DNA from: Symsagittifera roscoffensis | Taxonomy: Eukaryota > Xenacoelomorpha > Acoela > Convolutidae | Assembly: GCF_963678635.1 (NCBI RefSeq) | Contig: NC_087064.1 | Coordinates: 5,182,411 to 5,246,410, forward strand | Direction: 5' to 3' | Length of the DNA: 64,000 bases | In this document: one piece after another, positions 44,252-54,941 of the stretch | Layout: the number at the start of each line of letters is the position of its first letter | How positions within the stretch are numbered: position 1 is the first letter of the stretch | Program-made: the position numbers and the translations under genes | The notes under the pieces: model-generated | The model's input: only the letters and a program-made list of their open reading frames with translations | Told to the model about the DNA's origin: nothing | Database searches by the model: none

Positions 44252-45478
44252 TATGTAATTTCAAAAATATTCAGCCCCCACACAACTGCCAATATTTCCA
44301 ATTCGTTCGTTGAATATTTCTTTTCCGCTTCGTTAAGATATCGCGAGGCAAACGAAATTGGGCGCCACCCTTCCGGTCCTAACTGTTCCAACACCGCAGC
44401 GAGTCCGTTATGGCTTGCATCGCACACTATACGAATGTCCTTGTGGATATCAAAATGTCGTAGTTCAACAATATTCGACACTTGTTTCTTTAGATTTTCG
44501 AACCTGTTCTGACATTCGGGGGTCCAAATGTATTCACTGCTTTTACTTAGCAAGGGTGGTAACGGCGCGGATGATTCAGCTAATGCCGGTAGATACTTGT
44601 GCAGGCTATGTATTGACCCCATGATCGATTTTAGCTGCGACAGAGTTCGCGGCGGCGTTAGCGCCTCTATTGGTTCTATTTTTCCAACCAATGGAGTTAT
44701 TCCAGTCGATGTTATTTTATGGCCTAGCCATTCGCATTCCCGTTGGGCGAACTTGCATTTCGTTAATTTTAGAGACATATTTTCCCAATCCAGTTTCTTT
44801 GAAACTTTTTCCACTGTTGCTATATGGTCAATCGCGGTTCCCTTGGTTACGAACAAAATATCGTCGATGAACGCGTGCGCCTGCGGATATTCTGCAAGTA
44901 TGCAATCCATTGCGCGTTGAAATTCCGCGGGCGTTGTAGTTAGGCCGTAGAATCCGGTCTTGAACCGGAACGTACCCGTCGAGTGGCCTCCAATGAGAGA
45001 AAAATTACATTGCAAACTTGTTTCAGTGTTTAACGGCAATTGGCCATATGCGTATGTTAGATCCATTGTGGTAAAGTTTATGTCTCCTGGTTTTTTTTTC
45101 GCTAATCGTCTGTCCAACTGTGTCCATTAGTTCTTCAATATTCGGCATTTGGTATTTATTCTTATGCACTTGTTTATTTAATTCCCTCGACTCGAGCGCT
45201 AGTTTTACGGACCCATCCTTCTGTACTGTTATTACTATTGGGGACACAAAACATTTGTCCGAGTATTTTGTCATTTTTTCGATATGACCTTGTTTCATTA
45301 GTTTATTAATTTCAGTATCCACTTTTTCTTGTAATGAAATCGGAACTCGACGCCCTTTCTGTTGGACTGGAGTGAGATTTTCAAAAAAATCGGCTTGCAC
45401 TTTGTAGTTTCTTATTTTCCCTACCCTATTAAAAAGGTTTGAAAACTGCTTACTGAAGTAGGTTTGCCAGGAGTCCAA
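44233..45478 (-). pseudogene. Gypsy reverse transcriptase and RNase H
   Basis: The first frame (45478-45023) holds VSPIVITVQKDGSVKLALES and the YQMPNIEELMD region. The second (45117-44233) has FTTMDLTYAYGQLPL, the catalytic FIDDILFVT, and RNase H IVCDASHNGLAAVLEQ and YSTNELEILAVVWGL. The frames part at a run of nine A in the coding strand (about 45092-45100); one base too many there explains the shift. The catalytic aspartates are intact. Confidence 0.9.
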
Positions 45479-45501
45479 ATCCCCTCCGGTTCCAGTGCGT
45501 C

Positions 45502-47030
45502 CTAATTTTCCTCTCCAATTGACATTATCTGGTCCCCCGGTGATTGTTGCACCAATTGCAGTCCTAATTGGGGCATCAAATCTCGTCCAATTATTGATGG
45601 TCGGTTCCCTCCGATTACTTTTATCCTTGCGTGTATCTTCCAGCCATTGGATTGTATAGTTACCGCCATTGTTCCAATCATCTGTAGTGGATTATTCCAT
45701 AATCCCAAAATGCATTGTCCTCCTCCGTAAGGTCATCCAACTTTACTCCGGAAGTTCCCAAAGTTTTCCGCAATTCCCCAATGGTGAAAATTGAAATTGG
45801 AGACCCGCTATCGATCCACACACGAATAAATTTCCCTTTCACTTTATTTGGCAATTGTGCCCCAGCGACTTTCAATTCCGTGACTCGTTTATGTTTTGTC
45901 GCCATTACCATATAATTCCCGTCTGAGCTGCTCGAGTCCCACGAATGCACCACTGGATTCTTATTAACCCATCCAATGGAACTGGCATGTTGTGACGCTT
46001 CTTCATCCGCCGAATTTTCCAGGTGATCATCGTCAACATTCTCACGTATCATTCCCACAACTCCCCGTCCTCGCTGATTTCCATGCTTCCCCCTGCAGGT
46101 ACGTTCGAAATGTCCAATTTTATGACAAAAATTGCATTTAACTCCTTTTGCGGGACATCTGTCCAAATGTTTTTTGGTGAAATTTTGTTGATCGCAGTTA
46201 TAACATCGATTGTTTTGAGAGGAGTTTCCACCTCGATTCGATCCTCGCCCTTGGTATGAGCCCCGGCCCCTCGTGCGATTGTTCCGATAGCCTCCACGGA
46301 TTATATCGACTGGTTCAGATTTAATCTGGATTCCACCGCCTCCTGATGACGATCCTTGGGCTCCCACCGATCCCGTGGCAACATAGGATGAAGAATATTT
46401 GTTACCCTTCTTGTACGAGAGAGCTATCCGGTAAACCTCCTACGGTGTTTTCGTCGACCTGCATAGTTCCTTTTGTGCTTCACGGTTATTCATATTGACG
46501 ATGAATACATCCCGTAGTATCCGGTCCTCCAGTGTTCCAAAGTTGCACCGCTCTGCCAATCCACTCAGTACGAAATGGAATTGCTCCAGACTTTCGTTAA
46601 TAAACTGTTTTCGAGATAGGAGCTGGTATGTCTCATATGTCTCATTTTTTTTCTTCTTAAATTCCGTTTCCAGTGCGTCTATCATCCGTGGGTAGCGAAT
46701 CGTCGAGAGATCCAGATGCGGTCGTCTTTTGTGGAGTTCGTCTTGCCCCTTTTGCCCCAGACACAAATACAAATTTGAAATTAGTACTTGTACTGACTCC
46801 AGTCGATTCTTACTATCTACTTCCTCGGGCAAAGCAGTAACTTGGGCGGCTGTCAGAGTCGCTACGTAATAGTAGTTCTTCGGGTTTATTGAGTGCTTAG
46901 CTACCATTCCCCATTGGAATCGGTTAATCCAGAATTCCCACATCATAGGCGGTTCCGTAAATTTCGCCGGCAAGAATCCCGTAATGCCCAGTGGATTCTT
47001 CCCCCCACCTGAGACTGCTGGCTGCGCCAT
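45502..47030 (-). pseudogene. Gypsy gag and protease
   Basis: ATG at 47028-47030 is only three bases inside the LTR edge. Frame one (47030-46440) is the capsid, starting MAQPAVSGGG, and stops at TAG (46440-46442). The same frame then continues to 45678, with zinc knuckles CYNCDQQNFTKKHLDRC (irregular) and CNFCHKIGHFERTC (CX2CX4HX4C), and the protease active site IDSGSP. A shift near 45695-45702 moves into the frame 45708-45502 with IIGRDLMPQLGL, the typical end of a Ty3 protease. A second shift near 45510 leads into the reverse transcriptase. Confidence 0.85.
47012..47029 (-). promoter_or_regulatory. Putative tRNA primer-binding site
   Basis: Three bases after the 5' LTR end (TTTTCA, then ACA) the element strand reads TGGCGCAGCCAGCAG. 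Primer-binding sites start TGG because they pair with the CCA end of a tRNA. Here the TGG overlaps the gag ATG (aTGG). The tRNA cannot be named from sequence alone. Confidence 0.4.
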
Positions 47031-47032
47031 GT

Positions 47033-47243
47033 TGAAAATGTAAAAATGCTAGTCGTCCAATTGTAAATTCCAGATGAGATAGCTAACTTAATCTTACAAA
47101 GTTAGCATAGAGAATGGTTGTGAACAGTATCCAAGGGTGACAGACTGTTCCAAGGACAAACACCTGCTTATCAATTAGTTTAGCATCAAGAGTGGACAGT
47201 TGATTGACAGCTTGCAAAGTGAACTAAATAACTTTATACAACA
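47033..47243 (-). repeat. 5' LTR of the gypsy element
   Basis: 211 bp, starting TGTTGTATA on the element strand. Contains the promoter of the element by function. Ends three bases before the TGGCGC sequence. Confidence 0.9.
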
Positions 47244-47523
47244 GATATGATATGGTATGTGGTATACAGACTCTAGAAAATAGAAAATTGAAATAAATCA
47301 GATTTAGGCGAGGCCGCGAATATAATTATCATTGCTGTTTGTTCGCCATGAAGTTGTTTTTATAAACAATTTTTAATCAATTTCAATTCATTATTTTAAT
47401 TTAGTTTTAAATGGAAAAGTTTTAAATTTTTTCACTTTTTTCAAAGTTTTTTTTCTCGCCCCGCTGGCATATACTACCATCTAATGTGTACATAGATTCC
47501 AGAAAGGTCTTCATGAAATTATT

Positions 47524-47981
47524 ATTGTTCCGACTTTCGATACGAAATTAAAGGAATATTTGTGCTCGGGGTGGGTTTTTTTTCTTCAGACAAGTTTCGA
47601 CTTTTTAACTAGCCATTTTTGACGGATTTTTTTATATCATTCAGAGGTTATTGTTGTCTTGAGCTTAAATTTGAAAAGATATTTTACCTGTGACCATTTT
47701 TCGTAAAGTTATAGGGTTTTAAAGATAGACATTTTGGCCAATTTGGGACAATTAACGCATGATATATTTCGCGCTATTAACGCGTAAGCGGATATTTAAT
47801 CCGTCTTAGAAATCGTTCGAAATTTTCAATGGCGTGGGGGGGATGGTTTTCACAAAAAATCTCAAATTGAAAAAAAAATACCTTTTTTATTGCATTTAAT
47901 TTTTTCATGTTATTACTGCTCCAGAGACCTTATAAGGCAGTCGGAACATTCAGGGCTTTGTCCTGATACGAGCAGTCTTGT
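47524..47981 (-). mobile_element. Hairpin-family copy, inverted
   Basis: From ATTGTTCCGACTTTCGATA to gcctgatacgagcagtcttgt-type 5' end, slightly shortened. The hairpin arm has mutated (acgaaattaa). The ORF at 47890-48087 begins inside it and is spurious. Confidence 0.75.
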
Positions 47982-47989
47982 TGTTATTC

Positions 47990-48715
47990 ATCTTCGATCA
48001 TGTGTTGATAGCACAAAAAATATCAGGAAGTTTCAAAACCGAATATATTTTAAGCACAAGCGAAAAATTGAAAAACATTCGAAATGACAACTCTTGATGC
48101 CACAAACAGATAATGAAATAATCAAAAATGGCCTGTTGAAAAATCGAACTTCAATCAAAATTTATTAAGATCTGAGGTTGAGAAACGACCACTTCGACCA
48201 TGTTAGGCACTAATTTTTTTTTAACAACGTTGCTGAAGGGTAAAGTCTTATGCTCGGCGAAATGAATTGCAATTGTAATTTTTCAAACTAATCTGAGGCA
48301 GGCTAATTAACCACAAAAATTCCCTATAATTCGCATTATTTAACGCTTTCAATAAAAAAACTGAATTGAAGCAGACTTAATTGAAACCACTTTATTTCTC
48401 ATTTTTTACGGTTCACTTTTTGGTATTGGCTGCTGCGGCTAAAAACAAATCTTAGGCAAAAATATTGGAGACCAGTATTTTCTTAACACACCAGCAGTTT
48501 TGCTCTGATATGTGAGCAAAAGAGAAAAAACGACACCGAGCAAAAAATTTCAGTTTCTTCGAAAGTCGGGTTAATAAACTTTCACAGCATATAATTTAGT
48601 GATTGATCATTAATAAACCTGGAATTTTTTTTTTGAAGGTTAGTGATTGAAGTTTTATTTTTAATATTTTCTGCCTTCAATTTTTAAAGAATAAATTTTA
48701 GTTTCAAGAATAATA
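47990..48715. other. AT-rich spacer with a diverged hairpin-family 3' end
   Basis: 48525-48580 reads cgacaccgagcaaaaaattt and ttcttcgaaagtcgggttaa, a variant 3' end also seen at 19.5 and 54.6 kb. Nothing else recognised. Confidence 0.4.
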
Positions 48716-48723
48716 TGTTGATC

Positions 48724-49150
48724 CAGGGGCGGATCTGGGGTTTTTTTTTCGAGGGGGAGGCGGATTTTCAAAAATTTTTCGAAAATTTTGTCGATCCTTA
48801 TTTTTTTTAGGTCGACCAAATTGATCTTTCGAGCTCTCCCTAAGCACGGTTTAGTCCCTGTTTTGGCCAAAATTTCTGCGCCGCAGGCAAGATGTTGAAA
48901 AAAAACTGTCCAAAAAAGGCGTTTTTGAGCATTTTTGGGAAATTTTGACCAAAAAAAATCGCTTTTTTTCGGCGCGCGCTCCCCCTCAAAATTAGTATAT
49001 ATTGGCGCCAAAGGCGCTTTTAGAAATTTTTTATGGTAGGTCGGCCAAAAATGGATTTCTTAATAAGTACCAAAGGGGGACCCTTTGGGTCGGCAGGGGG
49101 TCGAATGTCTGAGAAGGAGAGAAGGAGGGGCGTCCGCTCCCCCCCCCCTG
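48724..49150. mobile_element. hAT-type MITE with perfect 8-bp target duplication
   Basis: The left end is CAGGGGCGGATCTGGGG and the right end cccccccctg. Flanks tgttgatc at 48716-48723 and 49151-49158 are identical 8-bp duplications. Same family as 35432-35781. ORFs 48661-49011 and 49033-49401 derive from it. Confidence 0.88.
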
Positions 49151-49759
49151 TGTTGATCCATTATTTAAGATTTTTTCTGAGTATTTGCCCTTACAAAAAT
49201 TTCCAAATAGTCCTTATCACCCCCTTAAAATTGTTTTCAAGTCTGCATCATAATTTGCACCATGTATTTACTTGTTTGATTTTTTCGAATTTACATCGTT
49301 ACTTTTCTTCCAAAATCAAGCCTCTTTCAGGAAATTTTCTTTGTGGGTTTTTCATACTACAACAACTAATCGCTTGCTTTGCTTTTTCAAAATTTTCCTA
49401 AAGAGCAAAAAATTTAAATCCAGTGTTTCTCGACAATAAAGTTTTTGAAACTTTCAAATTGTCATTAAATGTCAAAATATGGTTCTAACTTAAAATATCT
49501 CTCGCAAAATGTAAAATAAAAAAAAAAACGAAAGTCGCCCGAATACCAAAATCCTCCAAATTATATGTGGTGGAACAAAAAAGACAAACTCTCCCAAAAC
49601 TCCCAATGGGTGTAAAGATACTAATAGATATTTTAAAATCAAGCTGAACTCTGACACGACACAGATCCCCTGAATTTCAAGCGGACGGATCTGACGCAAC
49701 TGACCATTTGCTGCGGTGGAGAGGCTAGCAAGAATTGGTAACTACTCAAAATGATTAGT

Positions 49760-49895
49760 TTGACAGGTTTTTGAGCAGTTTTCCACAAATCTTTGAGCGG
49801 TTTTTGAGCTGTTTTTCTAGATAAACCGCTCAAACCGCTCAATTTGGAGCAGAATTTTGAGCGCAATATCTAAAAAAAACCGTTCAAACCGCGCA
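49760..49895. repeat. Short gagcggttt fold-back
   Basis: tttgagcggtttttgagctg is mirrored by aaaccgctcaaaccgctcaa about 20 bases later, with further partial repeats on both sides. It can fold into a hairpin. Non-coding. Confidence 0.55.
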
Positions 49896-49920
49896 AACTT
49901 TGCTTCAATTTTAGTGAAAA

Positions 49921-50157
49921 ATGTCGAATCTGGTAGTTCTACGATTTTACTACTTCATTTCAACTCTCGTCCCTCTGTTGGCCTCAGTACACCAAAAGTA
50001 CTCACTTACGCGAGATGACATCATTGTGTAAAAAAAGAGCACTCATAGAGTACAGCGTCTGTTTGAAACAATATTTTTTCAGCCGGATAGTTTCGTGCAA
50101 CTTCTAAGTCTTAAGCTGGTCGTTATCTTGCTCTTTTTCATTTACTACTGTTATTGA
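49921..50157 (+). CDS. Candidate two-exon gene for a small membrane protein
   Basis: Exon 1 (49921-50025) starts MSNLVVLRFYYFISTLVPLL, a signal-peptide-like segment, then VHQKYSLTRDDII. A 57-nt intron would run from GTGTAA to acaatattttttcag (50082). Exon 2 (50083-50157) continues in phase 0 as PDSFVQLLSLKLVVILLFF and ends with an aromatic tail at TGA. The product, about 60 residues, has two hydrophobic segments. GTGTAA is a weak donor; without splicing, exon 1 stops at 50029. Function unknown. Confidence 0.3.
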
Positions 50158-50254
50158 AAAAAATTAAGAAAACGATCAGTTTAAGACTAAGTCTGAACAT
50201 AAGTCTGCAAAACCTTGACATGACACTGAATCATGGCACAATGACCTACACCAG

Positions 50255-50425
50255 ATTCCTTCGGTACGCGCGGTCTGAATCTGGGTTTCTTTGTTTCACA
50301 CGGTCTGAATCCGGATTTTTCGGTCGAATCGTCTGAAACCGGAGTTTCCGGTCCACATCTTCTGAAACCGGATTCATTCGGTCCACAAGGTCTAAATCTG
50401 GATCCCTTTGATCTACACGGTCTGT
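50255..50425 (+). repeat. 30-bp minisatellite block 1
   Basis: About five units resembling cggtctgaatccggatttct + tcggtccaca. The unit length is divisible by three, so the minus strand stays open and reads ten-residue repeats (RNPDSDRVDR type). Same family as 51971-52250. Confidence 0.75.
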
Positions 50426-50479
50426 ATAGAAAACGAACATACAATCGTTTCTAGTTTACACGGTGTATTTGTGCTCTTT

Positions 50480-51583
50480 AATGGTTTTTAACGTTGATTT
50501 GATTATAAATTAGTTGGTTGCACGTGTTTGGTAATTCTGTTTTGCATTTTTTGTTTTTCAATTTTGTTTTTGCTGCAAGGGCGACGTCGTTGTTGTGAAA
50601 ACAAGTAGCCTTAAAGTGATCGTATTGGCTGCAGATGTCGTTCAACCATTCGGGCTCCCCTGCATTCAGGTTGGTGTGCTTTTTGATTAGAACACTATTT
50701 AGTTCAAATGCTTAATAGTTTTTTCCAATTTAATGAACTGTAATATCCACTGTCTTAGCGTCAATCCTTTGCGAGTTGAAGAAACCTCCTATGAGAAGTT
50801 TTTCCTGATGATTAGAGTAATGTTTTCGGAGTCCGAGATGGGTTGGTCGTGAATTGTTGCTTCGAAGAGACGGAAAAACATGCTCCATTCCATGGGATTT
50901 CCGTCGAAAAACTCGATTCTTACATTTGGAGGTCTATTCGGCTGTCCGTTACTTGATGTCTGAGAATCTGCTGCTAGAATTAACTGCTGTTCTATAACTG
51001 TGTTGTATCTGAGGCTTGAGTTGGTGGTGTCGTGTTTTGGTTGTTGAAGCGCCAGTCGGCTTATCGTTGTTGTGATTTCGAAACCTGTATGGTGGACTTG
51101 TTGCTGAGTATCTCGGCTATTTGAAGAGTTTTTGTCATCTATTGTTTGCTGTGCTGATGATCCGGGCTGATGGCTGCTGCTGGATTTTGTTGACGTCTGG
51201 CTTGAATCCTGATCTAGTATTGGCTTGTTTTGCGCCGAATCAGCTGTGTGGGGTGCTCGAACTGTGGCGGCATCAGTGTTCTGCTGTTGTTGAGTTGTCT
51301 ATGCGTACTTTCTTGTAGCATCTGTCTAAATTCCTCAATGATGTCGTCGTGTTCATGTTGTCTATCACCAAAGCGGTTGATGTGACCCTCCGCTGTGGCG
51401 TGTTCAGTCGGGTGGTCTACAAGGTTGGTAGTTGCTGGGAATTTACTTCATCTTAGTTTCTGAATAAGGCAGCTATGTTGTAGTTTTTTTTATGTCATTG
51501 ATGACTTTCCGTACTCGTCTGAAAAAGCGCTTCAGCTGGGCGTTGAGAAGATTTCTTTGGGGGAGTGTGGCTTTGTGAGGCAT
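50480..51583 (-). pseudogene. BEL/Pao-like gag (DUF1759-type) remnant
   Basis: From a possible ATG at 51581-51583 (MPHKATLPQRNLLNAQLKRF) the minus strand shows long coding-like stretches broken by shifts and stops near 51450, 51320, 50780 and 50740. The diagnostic piece is RIEFFDGNPMEWSMFFRLFE with IHDQPISDSENITLI after it: the Phe-Asp-Gly-Asn-Pro-x-Glu-Trp signature of the BEL/Pao gag domain. Later segments (VLIKKHTNLNAGEPEWLND) look coding but unassigned. Gln/Ser/Thr-rich linker upstream. No LTR found. May be a fragment of the same kind of element as 23.6-27.5 kb. Confidence 0.55.
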
Positions 51584-51970
51584 GGCAAACTAGTCGTAGC
51601 TGATCATTGTTGTCGTTGCAATTGTCGTAGATGTCGTATCCAGTCGTAGTTTAAACCTACTTTGTTAGTACTTGTCCTGGGTAGCTAGACCTAAACTTAA
51701 GAGGAACGAAGCGAAAAGAACAATGGTGCGGTAAATAGATTTTTAAATAAAAATAACGAAACAAAATAAGCAATTGAAATTTAAAAATGCTTGATAATGG
51801 TTCGTTCCGATAGCTAAACAGGCGGAAAACAATATAAATCAAACGTAACCTTAACGTCCTTTTAGCAAAGTTAAGCTATATGCGTCCGAGTTGTTAAACC
51901 AAAGCTTTTATTCTAAGCAACTGTAAAACGAGTGTTCCTTGATTGGCACTTAAAACAAAGTCTGGATTTC

Positions 51971-52250
51971 TTACGGTCTGAAACCAGATTCACTCAGTCC
52001 ACACGGTCTGATTCCGGGCTTGTCGGTCCACATGGTGTAAATTCTGATTCATTCGTCCACATGGTGTGAATCCGGATTTCTTCGGTCCACATGTTTTGAA
52101 TCCGGATTTCGTCGGTGTATACGGTCTGAAATCGGTTTCATTCTATCCATACGGTCTGAACATATTATTTTCCGGTCCACACGGTCTAAACATACCATAA
52201 TCTGGTAACAACGGTCTGAAAATGCTAAATTTTGGTCCACACAGTTTGAT
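51971..52250 (+). repeat. 30-bp minisatellite block 2
   Basis: About nine units of the family at 50255-50425 in the same orientation (for example gtgtgaatccggatttcttc + ggtccacatg). The minus frame 52240-52049 reads RNPDSKHVDR-like repeats. Confidence 0.8.
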
Positions 52251-52589
52251 TATAAAACCATCCCCTCAACCCGGGTGGTCTCCATAGATCTATTACAATA
52301 TAGGTATTGATAGTGGTTGCGAGGATGAAAATCGCTAGCTGGTCTATAGATTTTAAAAGTTTGATGAGTTTGTCAGGTGTTAATAATTCTATGCAACTGT
52401 CTAGTTCCTGTATATCGTAAAATATTACTTGATTTGAAAATCGTGTCACTGGTTATGTTGTTAGTATTTGTATTTTTGAGAATCAAATTTTGTAATTCAT
52501 CTTCGATTTCAGTTGGTGAGCTCGGAGTCACTTGTATTTGATGTTGGTTTGAAATACAAGTGACTTGATGATGGGTGCAGCCGGGGTGT

Positions 52590-53537
52590 TTACGCGACTA
52601 CAGAATCGGAATGATTAGGGGATTTGGGTGTTTCGTTTGTCTTTCGCTGATGCGGCCGGTTCTCGGGATGGTTCGCTTTTTGTGACCTCGTCCCGGGTCG
52701 TGATAGGGTCGTCAGGAAGATAGTTGGTTGTATATCGATGTGGCGGAAAGACTCGTCATGATGTATATTAATATCTCCTATAAATAGATAGGCGTCCAAA
52801 GATAGAGGTGTTCTTCTGCGTCCACACAGATATAAATTACATGGGACAATAAATTTGGGGTTTTGTTTTTTTTTGGATTGAGTGCAACGTCTGTATCTGT
52901 ATGTCACACTATATGTTTTTGACCGGACATGTTCTACTAGATCTTTTAATCAAGAGTGAACTTTGAACCTAATCTTCCACTTTTTTCCTGGTCTTAATAG
53001 ATCTGTAGGAACACTTGAAATGCTAGGTTTTTGTGATCAATGATCATACTTTGTGGCTTTGACAGTTCCAGTTGTAATAGAGTAGCAGTTGTTCTGTCAT
53101 GAGTATTTTTCAATCGGACAGGGAGAGTTATGTGCTGTATTGGTATAACTTCTTCTAGAACAGTAGATATTAGAGCAATGCCGGTTGTTACACGAAGGAG
53201 TTTCAGTGAGGGAGACAATACATATGTTTCATGATTTTAATACATCCTGCCAATTTTTGAGCGTTGCAACACATTCGAGGCAAAAAAGTTGGAAGAGTCC
53301 CTGCAGTCCTTTTTTCTTTCATTTTCCCACATAGTTCTGTTTTCTGGTTGAAAACAGTCGCATAATTTTTCGTCTACAAGAGCTAAGTAAAGTGACTTCA
53401 TGTTTATCTCCAAATCCTAAAACATCCTGCCAATTTTTCGACTCGTAATTTTTTGCGATTCCGGCAGCATGAAAATTCGATGCTGCAACAATCAATTTCT
53501 TTGGGCATTTCGCCAGAAAACTGTCGGAGTGAACCAT
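52590..53537 (-). pseudogene. Unassigned minus-strand coding-like region
   Basis: Three consecutive minus-strand frames: 53537-53319 (includes CPKKLIVAASNFHAAGIA and WQDVLGFGDKHEV), 53218-52994 (LLRVTTGIALISTVLEEVIP) and 52907-52590 (TPLSLDAYLFIGDINIHHDE). They are GC-richer than the flanks and each ends at a stop. A 15-bp word (atcctgccaattttt) repeats at 53244 and 53414. They may be exons or a decayed mobile-element gene. I do not recognise any domain. Confidence 0.3.
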
Positions 53538-54153
53538 TAAAAATAAAGTCGCGATTTGTACATGGATGAGGCGAGTTGTGAGGTTATACTGAAGAGAGTT
53601 CGTTCTCTTTTCTCTATATTTTCAACTAGATTGATGAAATAATGTTTCATTATACATAACAAGTTTCATTTGGTGAGTTTTCGGCGTCCAAAGTAGCACT
53701 ATTTAGGATACAGTGCATTGACATAGAAATGTTTAAACAGTTTTGTTTCATTATTTTTGAATGTTATATTTGAAAAACATATAGATACATATATAAATTA
53801 TGTATTTATGTTTATGCTAGAACCGTATGTACGTCCTAGAGGCTGTACTAGTACGGGTCACTAATTTAACTGCTGTTAGTTGCTAATTGCTTCCTTCCAG
53901 TCATGTTTTAATATACTCAATTTAAATTGAAAGTCGCTGCATTTAATGAAGAAAAAACTATCCAATCTGTGAAAACTGTTATGCAATACTCAGTTTTCGT
54001 GGATGAAAAAGGGTAGTAAGTTCGTGGCTGGGGGGAGGAAATTGCAAAATAGTTAAAAGTTTAGGCTGATTCGAGCCTTATTTGTATGTTTCAAAAAATT
54101 TTAAACTATTTAAATTTCCAAATTCTTCTCATTTAAAGCCGTAATAGAGCAAA

Positions 54154-54624
54154 ACAAGACTGCTCGTATATCATGACAAAGCCCTAATTGTTCCGACTAC
54201 CCATTAATTCATATCGATTAGTTTTTGGGAAAAGAAAATATAATTTTTGACAATATCAAAGTGTGAAATGTTGGGTCGTACGAAATTAATACGACCGAAC
54301 CAATTAGCGTGCGTCAATTCAGTTTGGAACTATTTTTTGTGCTATTCTTTGTGCGTATTTTTTGTGCATAAATGATTCGCGTTACGCTATTAACAATATG
54401 AATATATTTTTCAAAGCACGTATAATTTAGTCCACAACATCGTCAATTTGGCAAATTTCAAACCCTCAGAAATTTCCAAAAAATAATCGGAGGTAAAATA
54501 TCTTTTTATATTTGAACTCAAGAAGTCGATATCTTCAAAACTATTATTCGATTGGCGAAAATTGACTGAATAAAAAAAACACACCGAGCATAAACTTTCC
54601 GCTTTCTTCGAAAGTCGGAACAAT
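54154..54624 (+). mobile_element. Hairpin-family copy, variant
   Basis: 5' end ACAAGACTGCTCGTATATCATG and 3' end cttcgaaagtcggaacaat. The interior is more diverged and the 3' hairpin is altered (ccgctttcttcgaaagtcgg). The minus ORF 54411-54623 is spurious. Confidence 0.7.
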
Positions 54625-54941
54625 TAAACGAAATTGCGTAAAAAACAAGCAGGCGGCCTGATTTAGAACTCAATTGTCAAATAATTAAAACAAATACAAA
54701 CTAAAATCAAGCTAGCTTGTGTTTAAGCAAGTTGTTTCCAGCCCGATTGTGGTTTAAAAAATTAAACGACAAGAAAACAGACAATTTATGATTTTTGGAC
54801 CGAGTGGACAGAATAAATTTTTTGCTTACATGAAATATAACACGAAAAAAAATGAGTATACTATCACATGTATGCTATTTTTATCAGCTTTGTAATTTTT
54901 CATTCTATTTATTATGATTTATTTATTATTTTTGCGCAGTT

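Larger units (their letters stand above)
41067..47243 (-). mobile_element. Ty3/gypsy LTR retrotransposon, full length but disabled
   Basis: Two 211-bp direct LTRs (41067-41277 and 47033-47243) flank a minus-strand interior of about 5.75 kb, ordered gag, protease, reverse transcriptase, RNase H, integrase: the Ty3/gypsy order. The LTRs begin TGTTGTATA and end TTTTCA on the element strand. I count seven differences in 211 positions, about 97% identity, so the insertion is fairly recent. The coding region has one nonsense codon and at least five frameshifts. No target-site duplication is visible (aatct on the left, gatat on the right), perhaps through later change or recombination. Confidence 0.93.
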
